Positions 20,404 to 32,915 of a stretch of 64,000 nucleotides of DNA are shown piece by piece. Numbering within the stretch: the first letter of the stretch is position 1; each line of letters opens with the position of its first letter. The notes beneath the pieces are model-generated. The model made no database searches. It was not told the DNA's origin and saw nothing but the letters and a program-made list of their open reading frames with translations. Source of the DNA: Lunularia cruciata (lineage: Eukaryota; Streptophyta; Marchantiopsida; Lunulariales; Lunulariaceae); the NCBI GenBank assembly GCA_948567375.1, contig OX419760.1, positions 52,452,001-52,516,000 on the forward strand, read 5' to 3'. The position numbers were made by a program, and so were the translations under genes.

Positions 20404-22877
20404 ATGCTATCGTTAGCTGGTCTCTCCCTTCTTTTGCTCACCCTTCTTCTTGGAAGGGTGAGCGCCACAGTTGTCCTCATGACTTCAACGAATGAGACCC
20501 TCCAATTTGCGGATATGGAATCTAGCTTCGGTGAGTTCTGCCTCGATGTAAATCTGCTTTACAGTGTGTCGTAAATATGTTTTTTTTGTTTAGGAAGATC
20601 TTCATTCCTAATATATTTTAAGGATGATTTCATGTTCTCCATCTACATCCGCACAAGCTACTGAGATGTCATTGTTTCATGTTCTCAAGCTGTCAGTGCA
20701 GTCTCTAGTCCGTGATAATCGTCCTCGTTAGTGAAGCGACCGGTCTTTTTTGTGATAGTGCCTTTTATACTAAACTGGAGCAAAGCCTGCTGCTTAGAGA
20801 TGACCTTTGATATCCGCTCGTGGTTCTCTGCTGAGTGTCCGGTATTCGCATCTATCATGAAGGATGTGAAACTTGATACCAACGTTTTCGATTCTTTGCA
20901 TCGTTAAGACTGGTGTTTTGTACGCCCTCATCCTCCCGAGTGAAGGCTATGGTTCGCATAGTCGGCAGGTGTCGAACAGGTTTGATCGTGTATCCTTCCC
21001 TCGAAACTTGGTAGAACGGCACTACTCGGAGTTTCACGAGTCAATACCGGTCATAGTGTAGCGTTGCATATCTCTTCATTCAGATTAAACTGACCTTGTG
21101 ACAGTATCTTGGAGACTTCATTTAGATCGTACTCCATAAACCCCGCAGGTTGTAATATCATGCACGAATGTTTGCTCGATTTTGGTGTCCGACTAGATTC
21201 TCAGTACTGGAGAGTTCAGAGTCTTAGAACAGCATTAGCTGCGTGGGTTTGATGAGAAATGTCGTATCCATCGTGCGGACTAGTGACATACTGGAAATCA
21301 AGGAGATGATTTATATCATATCAATCGTGTGTAAAGATGACACTATGGGAAACAATGAGAAGAGTCAAGTAGAGAAATTAGATGCCATCGAGTAGAGATT
21401 CTTCACAGGGAGCATCTGTTCTGAAATGCCTTTTAGTTATCTGCTTCTAGAGATAGAGATTCGTCACTGAGTCTCCTGTCGTGTTGATACAGCTGCGAGG
21501 ATACCTGCAGCGGGGATTCTAGGAGTCATCTATGCTGCCGAACCTGCCAGTGCTTGCACACCTCTAACAAATGCGCCCATCCCAGAGCGGGGTTTATTCT
21601 CATCATTTGTTGTGGTAAACCGAGGTGACTGTACTTTTGAGAAGAAAGTACGAAATGCACAAGCTGCCGGGTTTCACGCCGTCATTGTGTACGATAACGA
21701 GGACAATCATGAGTTGGTTACAAGTAAGTGAACGCATATTTGTTTTCTAAGTACATAGCTCCAAAAGTTTGAAATTGTAGTTCTACTTATGAGATGCACG
21801 AACCGGTTGTACAAGTTTTGAATACCGGCATTTGATCCAATATGTTTTGGGATTTCAGTCAGAATTCTGATACTAGTTGTTTTCTGCATCAGTGTCTGGA
21901 AATGGTGCAGGAATACATATTCATGCAGTGTTTGTTTCGAAATCTTCTGGTGAGACTATTTTAAATTTTGCTGATGACGTCGGCACTAGTTGCTACATTC
22001 GCCCAGCTTTTGAAAATACAGCTTGGTCAGTTATGGCCGTCTCCTTCATATCACTTCTTGCCGTGGCTGCCGTATTGGCAACTTTCTTCTTTGTGCGACG
22101 GCACCGACTACGCCATTTGGGTAACAGAATACTCCTTAGTCGGGAGTCTCAGGGCATGAGCTCTTCGGATGTGAAGGCTTTACCAAGTTTCGTTTTCAAA
22201 TGCGTTGGAGATGGCAATGGCACGGCGGAAACCTGTGCAATATGTCTCGAAGACTACGAAATCGGAGATAAATTGAGAATGCTCCCGTGTCATCACGGTA
22301 GGTCCTTGCTGCTCCTGTTTTATATTGAGAGCGTACATAGTACTCCCAACTGTGAGGGTAATTTTGTTGAGTGAAATCTAGAAGGTCTCTGGTGAGCAGT
22401 TCAGCATCTCTTGATTTGCCTCTTTATATTTTATCTCAGATGCCAGATGTATATGCAAGCGAGTCATTTTGATTGACTTGCGCTTTGTATATTCTCCGTA
22501 GGCATTGAATTTAGATCTGAGAGTTGCCTTAGGCAGTTGTTAGTTCGCCTCCAATTTAGCACTATGAGTGAGTCTCACCAGTAGATCGTGGTATTCATGT
22601 GGATGCAGAATTTCATACGGTTTGCATAGATCAATGGCTTATGACAAGAAGACCATTTTGCCCGATATGTAAGAGAGATGCCCACACCAAGAGTGCAGAT
22701 CCTCCAGCTTCAGAGAATACGCCACTACTAGGTGCAACTGGACACCGGCCTGTACCAACAATTACAACCATCCCTGCATCAACTCAAACCTCTCCCGTCG
22801 GATCTCCTGGTCAATCAGGGGCTCGGTCCTTCCCTCGCCCTTATCAGTTTGGAAGTACAGGGGGAGATTTGTGTTAA
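20404..22877 (+). CDS. RMR: PA-TM-RING protein, RMR-type receptor homology region transmembrane RING-H2 protein
   Basis: RMR proteins are type I membrane receptors that bind vacuolar sorting signals through a lumenal PA domain; the cytosolic RING-H2 suggests E3 ubiquitin ligase activity. Four exons join in phase: 20404-20530, 21493-21723, 21893-22297 and 22609-22877, all with GT/AG borders, giving 343 residues. Residues 1-21 are a signal peptide (MLSLAGLSLLLLTLLLGRVSA). The PA domain is about 24-150, with FVVVNRGDCTFEKKVRNAQ and AGFHAVIVYDN. A membrane segment is at 164-187 (AWSVMAVSFISLLAVAAVLA). RING-H2 is about 234-276 with CAICLEDY, LPCHHEFH and PFCPICKRDA; all eight ligands are present, split by the last intron. 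An in-frame ATG at 20317 would add 29 residues before the signal peptide, so 20404 is preferred. Length and order match plant RMR1/2. Confidence 0.92.
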
Positions 22878-25344
22878 GCCTGACTCTTCTTTCAAGAGCA
22901 ATCTGCTTGACTCACAGTGCAGAGCATCTCTCCTGGAGGGTGTTGAGGAAGGGACACTTTGTGATATCTGGAACGTTTGCATCTCAATCATCCTCCCGGT
23001 TTCCGTCGAGTCTTCTTTTGCCATTATCTTCCCAGATTAGTTAACTTGTCAACAAGCTGGCAGGTGCAGGACACATGCAATGCTGGAGTGAGGATTGGAG
23101 AATGTGGCAGGTGAAGGAGGAACACATTCTCTGTTGTACATTTGTATTACTTACTTGAGCATCGGTAGAAAACCAAAAAATCACAATGCTCTTCATGGTT
23201 TTCCGTCAAGAGAGGAAGAGCGCCATATGGATAAAAATAACTGAACAAACAGGGTTGCAGGTTGCCTTACTAAGGCGATTTGAGGTGCTGACAACAAAGT
23301 CATTGTTAATGGATTATCACCTCCTTGAGTAACCTTTTTTTCCTGCTCTGTATCTTCTCAGCTGCTATTTAGTTTATCAAGGGTTCCAGTCCGAGGACCA
23401 TTCAGAGATGCGGAAGCTGCAGCCTTTGTCAGTGGCAATCATCTGCAGTAGTTCAGTGCAGTTTATATGTTGATAGTGGATCTGTCGTCTACATTTGATT
23501 GCCACCCTATTTTGGTACCTGAAATCTTGAAATTTCTGTCCTGTGTGGGGACTTTGTGGCTTTGTATATAGAGGCAACGTGCTGAAGACGTCTTGAGAGA
23601 TAGAATTTACCAGGTTCTTATTTCAAACCAGGTCGTGCTTTACCGGGAAAAAGTAGGATACCGCATTGTTGAGCCGGATTTTAGGTTCCACAGCGATGCT
23701 CGTGCTTTCGTAGCAGATTGCAGGCATTTGAGTTTAGTACGATAGTACATTCTGTTCAAGACCCTGTTGACTCAACAGGTCGCATTCAGGATGGAACATC
23801 AGGTTGGTTCGGAAAATTGCAGTACGTGTATTCTCTGGTGAATTTTGCTGCCGTGACTTGTGATGGAGATCCTGCTTTTTGAATGATGGATTGATTCTTT
23901 TCGGTCGGCGAATGAAACTGCTGCGTGTAGAATTAGGTTCTGTCTCACCGATCTAGATGACACATTAAGCACACTCCTTCGCTCACGATTTTCTGTGTGT
24001 CGGGGTTTCTGCTGCTTATTCCCATGGAAGCTATACTTACACATCGTCTAGTTGGAGGTCCAGTGTCCAGGGTATCACGGAACATCGTTGCGGTTGATCG
24101 GAACTATAACTGCGATTGATATTTAATTTGTAAATTTTCTTGTAGGAAGCAGGAAAGATTTGGAATCTGGGAGACGATCATGGGGACATAGTAGTAGGAC
24201 GGTTCTTCTGTACTTCCTTGCACAGTAGCCATACTACTGTGCAAGGTTCTCTGAACATGGCCACCTTACGTAAAATGATGCGTTATTACCACTTTGTATA
24301 GACATGTCGGAAGGGCTGTTTGATGGGATGAAATATTACCTTCAATGAATGCAAATCCACCGTATACAAGGTTGGCAACGAACTTGCTCGAGGCGGTTGT
24401 TGACGGTTTGGCTTTTGCGGCCACCGAAATTGCACGCGGGCTTTCACATCAGCGGAAAAATACAGGAGATTCTGTTTTACTTGCGTTTATGTCCTCATAG
24501 ATGGCCTCTCACGGGAAGTGCCATCTAAGGGCTTCTTACGTCTCCTTACGAAATCATCTTCAGTGAATGGTGGTCATTAATTTTTTGAAGTCAGTTTCTC
24601 GATCCCTGTCAGAAACATATGATTGTGACCCACGTTTGTTCGATGGGAACGCGGATTAACATGTTGATTTTACTGTGTTGAGTTTTCCACTTCTGGATCT
24701 GTTGGTCAAACCTCTGAAACAATGGAGAGCTTTGTGGCTTACTTTTGCAGAGTAATGCTACTATCTACAAAGGATAGAATCGCTGGACCTAATCAGTCAA
24801 TGGTTTTGTGCATGTAGGGCTCTTGGCACATCGCAGGTAAATGTGCTGTAGACGAACACACTTGTGAGGGAATTTAAGCTATCTTTACCACTGGAGTAAC
24901 TATCGAACTAAAGAGGAAAAGAGCATATCCATATGGGAAGATTCTAGTCACATTGAAGCCTGTAAATTCTTTTCTAGAGCAACTTATTACACAAGGGTTT
25001 TCGATCCAAATGATAGTCTTCTTCATGTTTTTTACTTACTCTGAAGTTTAGACGAAAAAGCAAGTCAGCAGTAAACTAGATGCCTTGTTTGTAGGAGTAA
25101 AATGGGAATACACAAAATTACAAGAGTACGCAAAATAAGCAATCAAGTTGAAGATTGCCGGCAAGTGCACCATTGGCATTGTTAGCGTGTTAGGATTGGA
25201 ACACACCTCGGCCATGTCAAGAGTGCTGTCCACATAGTTATGCCCGTTGCGAATGATAGATTTAGCTTGATGATGAATTCCTTCATGTTATTGATATCTG
25301 TTGTGTAACTTTCTGCAATCTACACAAAACTTTGAATGTTGCGA
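22878..25344. other. 3' region of RMR gene and intergenic DNA, no further gene
   Basis: No recognisable coding sequence occurs. The first kilobase may contain the 3' UTR. An inverted repeat with 13-bp perfect arms, CCTTGCACAGTAG (24216-24228) and its complement (24234-24246) with loop CCATA, is the only structure noted. Confidence 0.45.
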
Positions 25345-25940
25345 TTAATAGAGCGATGTAAACTATGTTACAAAGTATGAGATTGAAAATGGTACCCCTT
25401 GACATCTAAAATGAGATGCCTTTGTATACTCCTTGACAACTCTATCACATGTTGCATTTGTTGTGGGGCAAAAAGTCTGCTACGAGATGTTGTGGGAAGA
25501 GAATTTGTGTGTGTAAGAAGATCTATGGGAATGTACTGTAGTAGAAGTAATTAATGAAGAGTTCAATGGCACGTTGACAGGTTAGGATCATCTAGCATCT
25601 AAGGGAGGAGAGCCAATTGGCCATTATGGCATGGACTGCTAGGGTAGCGGTGGCTGCAAACTAGTGTGGTCTTAGGAAATTCTTTTGAGGGTTAGGATCC
25701 AATATTTAAGGGGGAATTGCTTCCCTTGAGTTGTAATCTTGATTTGGCCAGCAGATATCACTAAAGGACTTCTCTAGACTCTTGAAGATTTGTAGAGTAA
25801 GACAAATAGACTCCTAGGAGAGAGATGGACTAAGTGCTCTACGGGAAGTGGAATCCTTCCTCCCGCATGATTGTAGCATGAATTTTAGAGCCTAAGACCG
25901 TTACATTACAAGGCTAATAAACTATGGTGCACTTCTTCTC

Positions 25941-26047
25941 ATACAGACTCTATTGGGGCTTAGCCCCATGTTACCTTTTTTGTCTCTCCCTTGTCCGGCT
26001 TGATGGGGCCTTCCCATCCTTCATTTTTCCTACGCGGTCGCCTTTTT
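25941..26047 (+). mobile_element. Short R2-like tail (copy G)
   Basis: This 107-bp plus-strand copy begins just before the ORF stop and includes both hairpins. It is flanked by CTTCTTCTC at 25932-25940 and 26048-26056, a 9-bp candidate duplication; the 3' copy merges with the T/C-rich element end, so the exact border is ambiguous. Hairpin 2 has a loop change only (GCCTT), which keeps the stem. Confidence 0.72.
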
Positions 26048-26056
26048 CTTCTTCTC

Positions 26057-26235
26057 TAGTTGTGTGTCAAATGACATGATTGAAAGTCCCAAATACTTGA
26101 ATGGTTGTTGAGGAATCAATGCACCTTCGTGGATCATTGCACTAATCTTGTGTTTGGTCCAGGTTACTAGAACCTCACTCTTTGATGGATTAATAAACCA
26201 ACTCTAAGTGACATACCAAGGAAGCTAAAAGGTTT
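26057..26235 (-). pseudogene. LINE-type reverse transcriptase remnant
   Basis: Minus-strand reading gives NPSKSEVLVTWTKHKISAMI and PQQPFKYLGLSI. The pairing of an 'INPSKSE' block with 'F.YLG..I' about 30 residues later is the motif D/E region of L1-like reverse transcriptases. The remnant is short and interrupted at 26056 by R2-like copy G. It is not related to the R2-like RT in this window. Confidence 0.45.
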
Positions 26236-26769
26236 ATAGGGAGAACAAACCTTTGAATGATCCTTGAGGGTAAATTTCTACAGGGGATTCCCTTCCTTGA
26301 ATGGAACTATCACTTGCTATGGGAGCTCCAACTACATCAACTCCTCGTGTTGTGCAAATGGCCGGCAACACAAAGATTGTACCATCACTTTCCTTGTCCC
26401 GCAACACCCCTGCATTTTCACTATGGGATGGGATAACCCAACCAACAACATCCATTGTTCCATATAATTCCAAGGCTAGAGGAACAAAGAGGTGACCTCA
26501 CTATATACACCTATACTTGGAGACCTTGCACACTATCACTTTGCTTGTGGCCCATCCAAGAGGATCACTCTCTCCAAAACTACATCATGTGTAGGGTCCG
26601 TATTTTCACTTGATCATTTCGGACCAAGTATAAGTCTACACTGACTCTTGCTATTTGCAAAATATATTGATGGTCCATCCAAGCAAGGTATCCACTCTCA
26701 TGCCATGCAAAACCCTATATCCTTGATGGCATCGTAGGTAGCTCATCTATGCTCCAAAAGGACATTAAT

Positions 26770-29050
26770 GCATTTCAATAATAGAATTTATGTGATGTTA
26801 CAAGTAATGCAAGGATACCCATAAAATTTTTCACAATACCTATAAAAGATAAATGCAATGAGAAGGAAAAATCTGTCAAATAATTTATGAGTACTCAACC
26901 ACCTTATGGGCAATTTTTGCTTTCTCCTCAATTGTGCAAAAGATTAGATTTTACGAGCCAAAATTAGTGTGGACTTCTAACTAATAGAAAATTAAGAAGT
27001 GATTGTCATTAGATGTATCTAGAGTGTACCATGTAGCAAGCATATAATGCTTCTCCTAAAATTTAAATTAAAGCTATATGCACCTCCTATTCCACAATGA
27101 TTTAAAACTTAATGATTCTCTTGTTAGTCACTTTGTTAGTTGCATAATTCCTTGTTTTCTTTGCTTTGGAAGTAGTCCATGGTTTGTAGTGGTTGACGAG
27201 ATGAAATCAATGGAAAATTGCTTGAAGCAAGAATGAAGAAAAGAATCTAGGTAGAATTATTCAATCATGATAGAAGTTTTTGAGCACCAAGAAGATAGTG
27301 AAGTAACTTTTATGCACTAACACTTATATTCTCTCCCTAGAGAATGTAAGTGCACTGGCTTTGTAAAGAGAATTGAGAATTTGAGTATGGTTTTGATAGA
27401 AAATATAGAGAGCACACCTCCTCTTGAATTGGGAGTTCTTTTTGCCCATTTGAGTCCCAATTGTCACAATCTCACCCAAGAAGGGTGATTCTCCTTACTT
27501 TGTTCCACCTCATGGAGAATTATAGGAACTTCTAAACATAGTGTCGTTGGGGCCATTGAGGCTTTCTTCTATAGGATGCAAACCAAAAGCTGAGGACAAG
27601 GATAGGTTTAGAATGGTCTCTCACCATTATTGTCAAGTTTTAGTCTATCTTGAGGACCCGATCATTTCAAGCACATCCATGGAAGCACTTGCAAGAAAAC
27701 TATTCAAAAGAGTATAACATTCAACCAAATTGCCACTACCTCATGAAGTTTGCAAGGGGCTTTCTGAATCTATGAATGGAGAAAGATTATACAAAAAATT
27801 GGTCAGTTATATGACATCCTACAAATCTGCTCAAAACTAGAAAGACAAGTGCACAAGAGAAAGGCTCATGGAGAAGGAAGTCAAATGAGGATGGAGAACA
27901 ATCAATGATAAGTTGAACCATCTTTTTCTCTGTTATACAAGAATGAATCTTTTGTTTGGTGCAAGGGAAAATATTTCTCCACTTACTCTTGTGACTTTAG
28001 GAGTAGAAAATTGAGTTTTCAGAGATGTGCCTAGATGAAAAAAATGGAACTTGAGTTAAGGCTCACCTAGCATTGGAGTTTTGTTCAAAGGACCCAATTT
28101 GGGTTGAGAGCCGACCACCAACAAACATTACATTCCTATTCTCAAGTATATATAGGTCCTCGTACCCAAAGTCAGTTCCTTATTTACCATTTTCTTGAAG
28201 TATTGAGGAGTAAAATTTGCATGTGCAAGAAGAGGAGAGTCTAACCTCATCACATGCAAAGTTTCACTTGTTGAGATCACATTGTGAGGAGTTTCCACCT
28301 CAAAAAATTATACCAATAGAAGAGGAACTATGAGCCCAAGGAGGAGTTTGAAAAAGAGAAGGGAATCATGAGAGTGATAAGGATGGAGAATGGGAAAGTG
28401 AATCAAGGAAAAGAAGGAAGGTTTACCAAGCTAAGACACCTTCTTCTGGAATGGCTACCCTTGTGCAAGACCTTTCAAGTGCTACAAGATAGAAAAGTGA
28501 AACTTTGGAAGTTAGAGACAGATATAAGTTGGCCAACATTGAAGCAAAAAAAATTTTCCAAGATGGAGAAGTTGCATGTAAAAGGTGAAGTTGAAAGAGT
28601 ATTGAATTCCAATTTAGAGAAAAGGAGAATTAAAGAAGAGAATGCTAAATCCAAAAAAAATTCATTCCTATGATTTTAGAATTAGCAAAAGCAATGAAAG
28701 CCTTGGAGTAAATAGAGAGTATAATGAGCATATACTTAGATATAGATGGTTGAACTATGTAAAGTTACAATAATGATCCTAAATTTCTAGTGCACAACTA
28801 CATTCCTTGTAATTCAAGTGAGAGAGAGTAATGTGATAGAATAGTGTGATAGAGTAGTTGCAGTTTGAGTGATAGAGTTGCGGCACAAAGTGATTATTAG
28901 TTAAACCATATGCATTGGTTGAATTTTTCCAAATGTAATGCCAAGGTATATATATCTATATGAGTGGTCATTTCTTTTGAAATGTAAGTCAAAGAGCCTT
29001 TAGATCTAATTGTGATTTTAATTATAACTCATTGAGTTCATAGGTTTATT
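26770..29050. other. Decayed, unclassified sequence
   Basis: A 101-codon plus-strand open frame at 28368-28673 is lysine- and glutamate-rich and could form a coiled coil, but it matches no family I recognise. The surrounding plus-strand sequence at 27500-28340 has short open pieces that look like an old transposon coding region. No terminal repeats were found. Confidence 0.3.
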
Positions 29051-29059
29051 GTTTTGAAA

Positions 29060-29420
29060 GTCAAGGTTACGCTTGGAGTTCATTAAGGGTCTGGTAAGTG
29101 TATGCTTGGGGTTTGTTACTACAATCAGGTTTTGCTAAGGGTCTGGTAGGGTTTCATTGGAGCTTTGCTGTGCTTCTATTGGAGATCAAAGACTTGCTCA
29201 AGTTTTGCTTAGGGTTTTTCCTAGACACATGGGATTTTGCTGTGGGTGTTTGCCTTGCTTGAGTTGCACTAGGGGTTTTACTAGGAGTTTTGGGCCTTGC
29301 ATAGGCTTCACTTTTTGTTGTTTGCAAGGGGTTTCATTAGGATTTTTGGGCCTTGCTTTGGCTTCAATTTTGCTTATTTGCTAGAGTTTGGCTCTTGCTA
29401 GGTTTTGCCTTGCCATTTCA
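29060..29420 (+). repeat. G/T-rich degenerate repeat (GGGTTTTGCTAGG-like), first block
   Basis: The plus strand is a run of degenerate units such as AGGGTTTTGCTT, AGGGTTTCATT and TAGGGTTTTAC. The pattern is not regular enough to be a satellite and is not the plant telomere repeat TTTAGGG. A second block with the same wording lies at about 32560-32915 on the same strand. Confidence 0.55.
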
Positions 29421-29769
29421 CACAAGGAATTAGCATAAGAATATCATTAAACACCATTTTTGAACATAAGGCATTTGCAAAATGCATCAAACACACCACA
29501 ATGCATTGTCATTAAACATAAGGAATTATCATGAGTTAAACATAAGTCATGAGGCACAACAAAAAAGAATCATGCACAAATTTAGGGCTAAAAAGAATCA
29601 TACAAAAAACTAAATAGGATATGTACATAAATATACATAATGCATAAATGAGTAACTCTTCTTTATATAATAATATCTTCTACAATAAGAGGAGGATCAA
29701 TAGTACTCTCAAGAGGAGGGTCAATGGTAATAAGGTGAAAATTATTTGGAGGGAGAAAAATGTCCATGT

Positions 29770-31620
29770 GCTCTTACTAGATATCCCTTAATTCTGACTT
29801 TGGTGGAAGGCATGCTAGTCTAATCCACTCTAATGCAACATCCATGAACCTAATAATAGGTCTCCAAATAAGCAATGGACTATATTTCCAAAGGAGATCC
29901 CACTCCCCATCATGCATATGAGTATCTTGAATGGTGGATGCCAAACCCTCATATAGATGTACATTATAATTCATAAGATGATTGAAAGTCCACTCCTTTG
30001 TGAGGAACTCAATAGTTGACCAAGTATCCACTCTAAATCTATCTAAAGGAGCTATCAAGGAATCACATGATGATGAATATGAATCCTTTGCACTCAAATA
30101 AAAGGGAGTAAATGCTAGAGGATAGATTATTCCATGAAAATGTTTCCTAAAATAGGGTAAGAATATACTATTAATTATCAATATATCTTGCAAAGATAGA
30201 CTCAATGTTGTAAATGCACTTAAGGTCTAAGGATGTACTCTCTATAATGGTCCCTATACCCATCCATATAATCAAGTATGCCCATGAGACACACACTTAT
30301 ATATACATCCTTGGGTAAGGAACCATAACCCCACATATATCTCAAAAGATGTTCACAATCCTATCAAGTGCTATCGGTTCAAATGATAACCTCAAAGAGT
30401 GTCATAGAATACTCCATGAAATCCCTCACTCTAGGCTGTGGTATAAATCTAAAATTACTCCTTCCTCTATGAGGGTACATCCACCTTGCTGTACCAACAA
30501 GGATCCTTGGCAGAAGAGACAAGTACTATCCCACATAATATTTACCAAACAACCAATATCCAATACTATAGTCTTCCTTTGCCCCTCATGGGCATAAATG
30601 AAATAAGGAGTAAATTCTAGAAAGAAGCTCATCTTCTATCTTGACATTGAAAGTCTAGAAAGCTCACATGTGAGTGTCATCTTCCTCGCTTCTAGCCACT
30701 CAATCTCCTCAAGAGTATGTCTAAAATTGGGTGGAGGTGCAAGGTCAATTGATAGTCAAGGTCTCCAAGAAAAAATATCCATGTCAAGTATCTTCACACT
30801 AGGCTCTCTCCTAGTCCCACCAAGAAAATGAGGCTCTATTTATGTCTCCTTTGACCATGTCTCTAACTTACTAGTCCAAGTATTCATCTCAATAATGTCA
30901 ATTTGAGTCCCTTGAGTGATAATATCTAAATTATAAGTTTGAGTCTCCATATGCATTGCTATCTCTACTTGTGATCTCCTAGCCACCTCTGGAGCTATAC
31001 TCCTTTCAACTAACTTGGCCTAAGTTCTATCAAATGCCTCCATCATACAAACTCTTTTTGGTAAAAATCCTCATGAGTCTCATAAGCTTCAACCATCAAT
31101 TCCCTCAAAGCTAGAATTACATCCAACTCAACTAATCTCTCTGTTATAGCACCCTTTTGCAATCACAAAGGTCATGAAGGAATCTTCCCTCTCTACTAGA
31201 TCACTCTCTCTCTATACTAAGGTCTCCCATAGTATGCTCTCTCTCTTCCAAGTCTCCCAAAGTGAGCTCCTTGCCTTCCAGAGCATGCTCCCTCTCTTTG
31301 AGAACTCATTCTCTTGCTTTATGTCACCCAATTAAAAACTCACTAAAGAAGAAACCCCCTCCCTCTTAATGCAATATACCACTCTTGCACTCATCACCAA
31401 AACACTATCTAAGCCACTCTCTCTTAAGGCTCTAGTACCTTGAGTAGTGGTAGTCCTCAAGGGTTGCTCTCCTAATTCAAACTCTCTCTCCAAAATAGAT
31501 GATAAATATGGATGATCATCCACCACTAAGCTTTGAATGGGTAATGTAAAATAATCCTCATCTCCTCTCATCCCTCTAGAGCTTTCTCTCCCTCCCGTCA
31601 TCATTGTACCATCTATAATT
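29770..31620 (-). pseudogene. Unrecognised decayed coding sequence, probably transposon
   Basis: Minus-strand open pieces include 142 codons at 29777-30205, 68 codons at 30426-30632 and 90 codons at 31332-31604, on one strand and in a consistent direction. The part at 31150-31330 reads as an Arg/Glu/Leu-rich coiled-coil-like segment. None shows a motif I can name. The density of same-strand open fragments suggests an ancient coding element. A domain search would be needed to classify it. Confidence 0.3.
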
Positions 31621-32559
31621 TGGTACCTTTAAGGATCAACATGTCCTCACTTCCTCTCATCACTACAACCCGGTCCTCTAAAAGAACAGCATGGACATGG
31701 TGACTTACACCATCTACAATTAAGTCCTCTAAAGGAGAAATATATAAATGGTGACCTAGGCACAAATTAAGTTCAAACTCATATCAAAATGTTTGAACAA
31801 GAACTATGCACAAGAAAAAGAATTGCAAGTGACAAGGTCATTTTATAAAATGTGGAGTTATTATAAGTGCAAAAACATATAATTTTCAAAATGAAGCTCA
31901 TTCACTCTCTTCATCCTTATGGTCATTCTAATCCTTTGTATTGTTGTGAATAAATACCACATTAGTGCCATAATGCACCTTGTCCTGGCCCATAAATCCA
32001 CCCTCTACAAAGAGATGAATAAGGAACTTACCCACAAATGTCACCTTGAATTGAGGACTATTTGGATGGATAATTTGCTTTTGCATAAATTCCATCTCTA
32101 CAATAAGTGCCTACAACATGAGTTCTACACAATCATCATCTTCTTTGGCCCACTTCAACTCCTTTCTAGAGCACTCTACTTGCATCTTCACACTTAGAGC
32201 AAGATACTCGTGCATCACCTTTGAATTCTTGGAGGGTACAAATAATACTCCCATCATCTAGAAAAAAGGTTTCCATGCTATGTAAACACACTACTTGGCC
32301 AAATATCTCCTCACGGTGTGATCTCTTACTAGAAACCAATCCTGCACCTAATGGTAAGGGATAGACTTCTTCCTCCCACTCCCAAGTAGCAAAGAAAATG
32401 CCTCATGGATCCTTTCAAGCATCACAATGAATGGTTGTCTACCAATTATAACTGTGTGTTCCTATCCTCTGTCCTAGTGAACTCAATAAAAAAAACCATT
32501 CTATAAGAACAAATCCAATTTCAAAATCCAAAATGATCAAAGATTGCCAAACAAGATTA

Positions 32560-32915
32560 GGTTTTGCTAGGGTTCACCCAAGTTAAGCCTGGGTTTGTTG
32601 AGTCTTCACATTTGGGAGGAGTTCCACAAGGGTTACACTAGGTCATCATTGGAAGAATGGGTTGCTTGGTTCAATGGACATCAAGGTCTTGCTTGGGTTG
32701 CACCAACGTTTTGCTTGGGCATTGGGATCTCATTCGGGTTACACTAGAGTTTTGGCTAAGCTCCACTTCCAAAAGGAGTTCTGTTGGGTTTTTTTGGCAT
32801 TTTGTTGAGAGCTATGTTTGAGAGGAGTTTTGCTAGGGTTTTTCTAGGTCAATGTTAGGCTTTCATGTGGTTTAGGATTTTTTTATAGAGGTTTAGGGTT
32901 TGCTAGGGTTTTGTG
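32560..32915 (+). repeat. G/T-rich degenerate repeat, second block
   Basis: This block has the same degenerate wording as 29060-29420, for example GGTTTTGCTAGGG and AGGGTTTGCTAGGGTTTTG, on the same strand about 3.5 kb away. The two may be parts of one decayed element. Confidence 0.55.

Larger units (their letters stand above)
25345..26765 (-). pseudogene. R2-like endonuclease fragment split by an insertion (copy F)
   Basis: Two minus-strand blocks match the endonuclease region of copy E in the same order: 25345-25460 and about 26447-26765. The gap between them (about 25461-26446) is foreign. It contains another R2-like tail in the opposite orientation and a LINE-like RT remnant. Many changes and short deletions are present. 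The 5' end of the fragment is at about 26765, within the CCHC-to-endonuclease linker. Confidence 0.7.

Noticed and set aside
29060-29420. Interstitial telomere repeat
   Set aside because: Units are GGGTTTTGCTAGG-like and irregular; they do not form TTTAGGG arrays.
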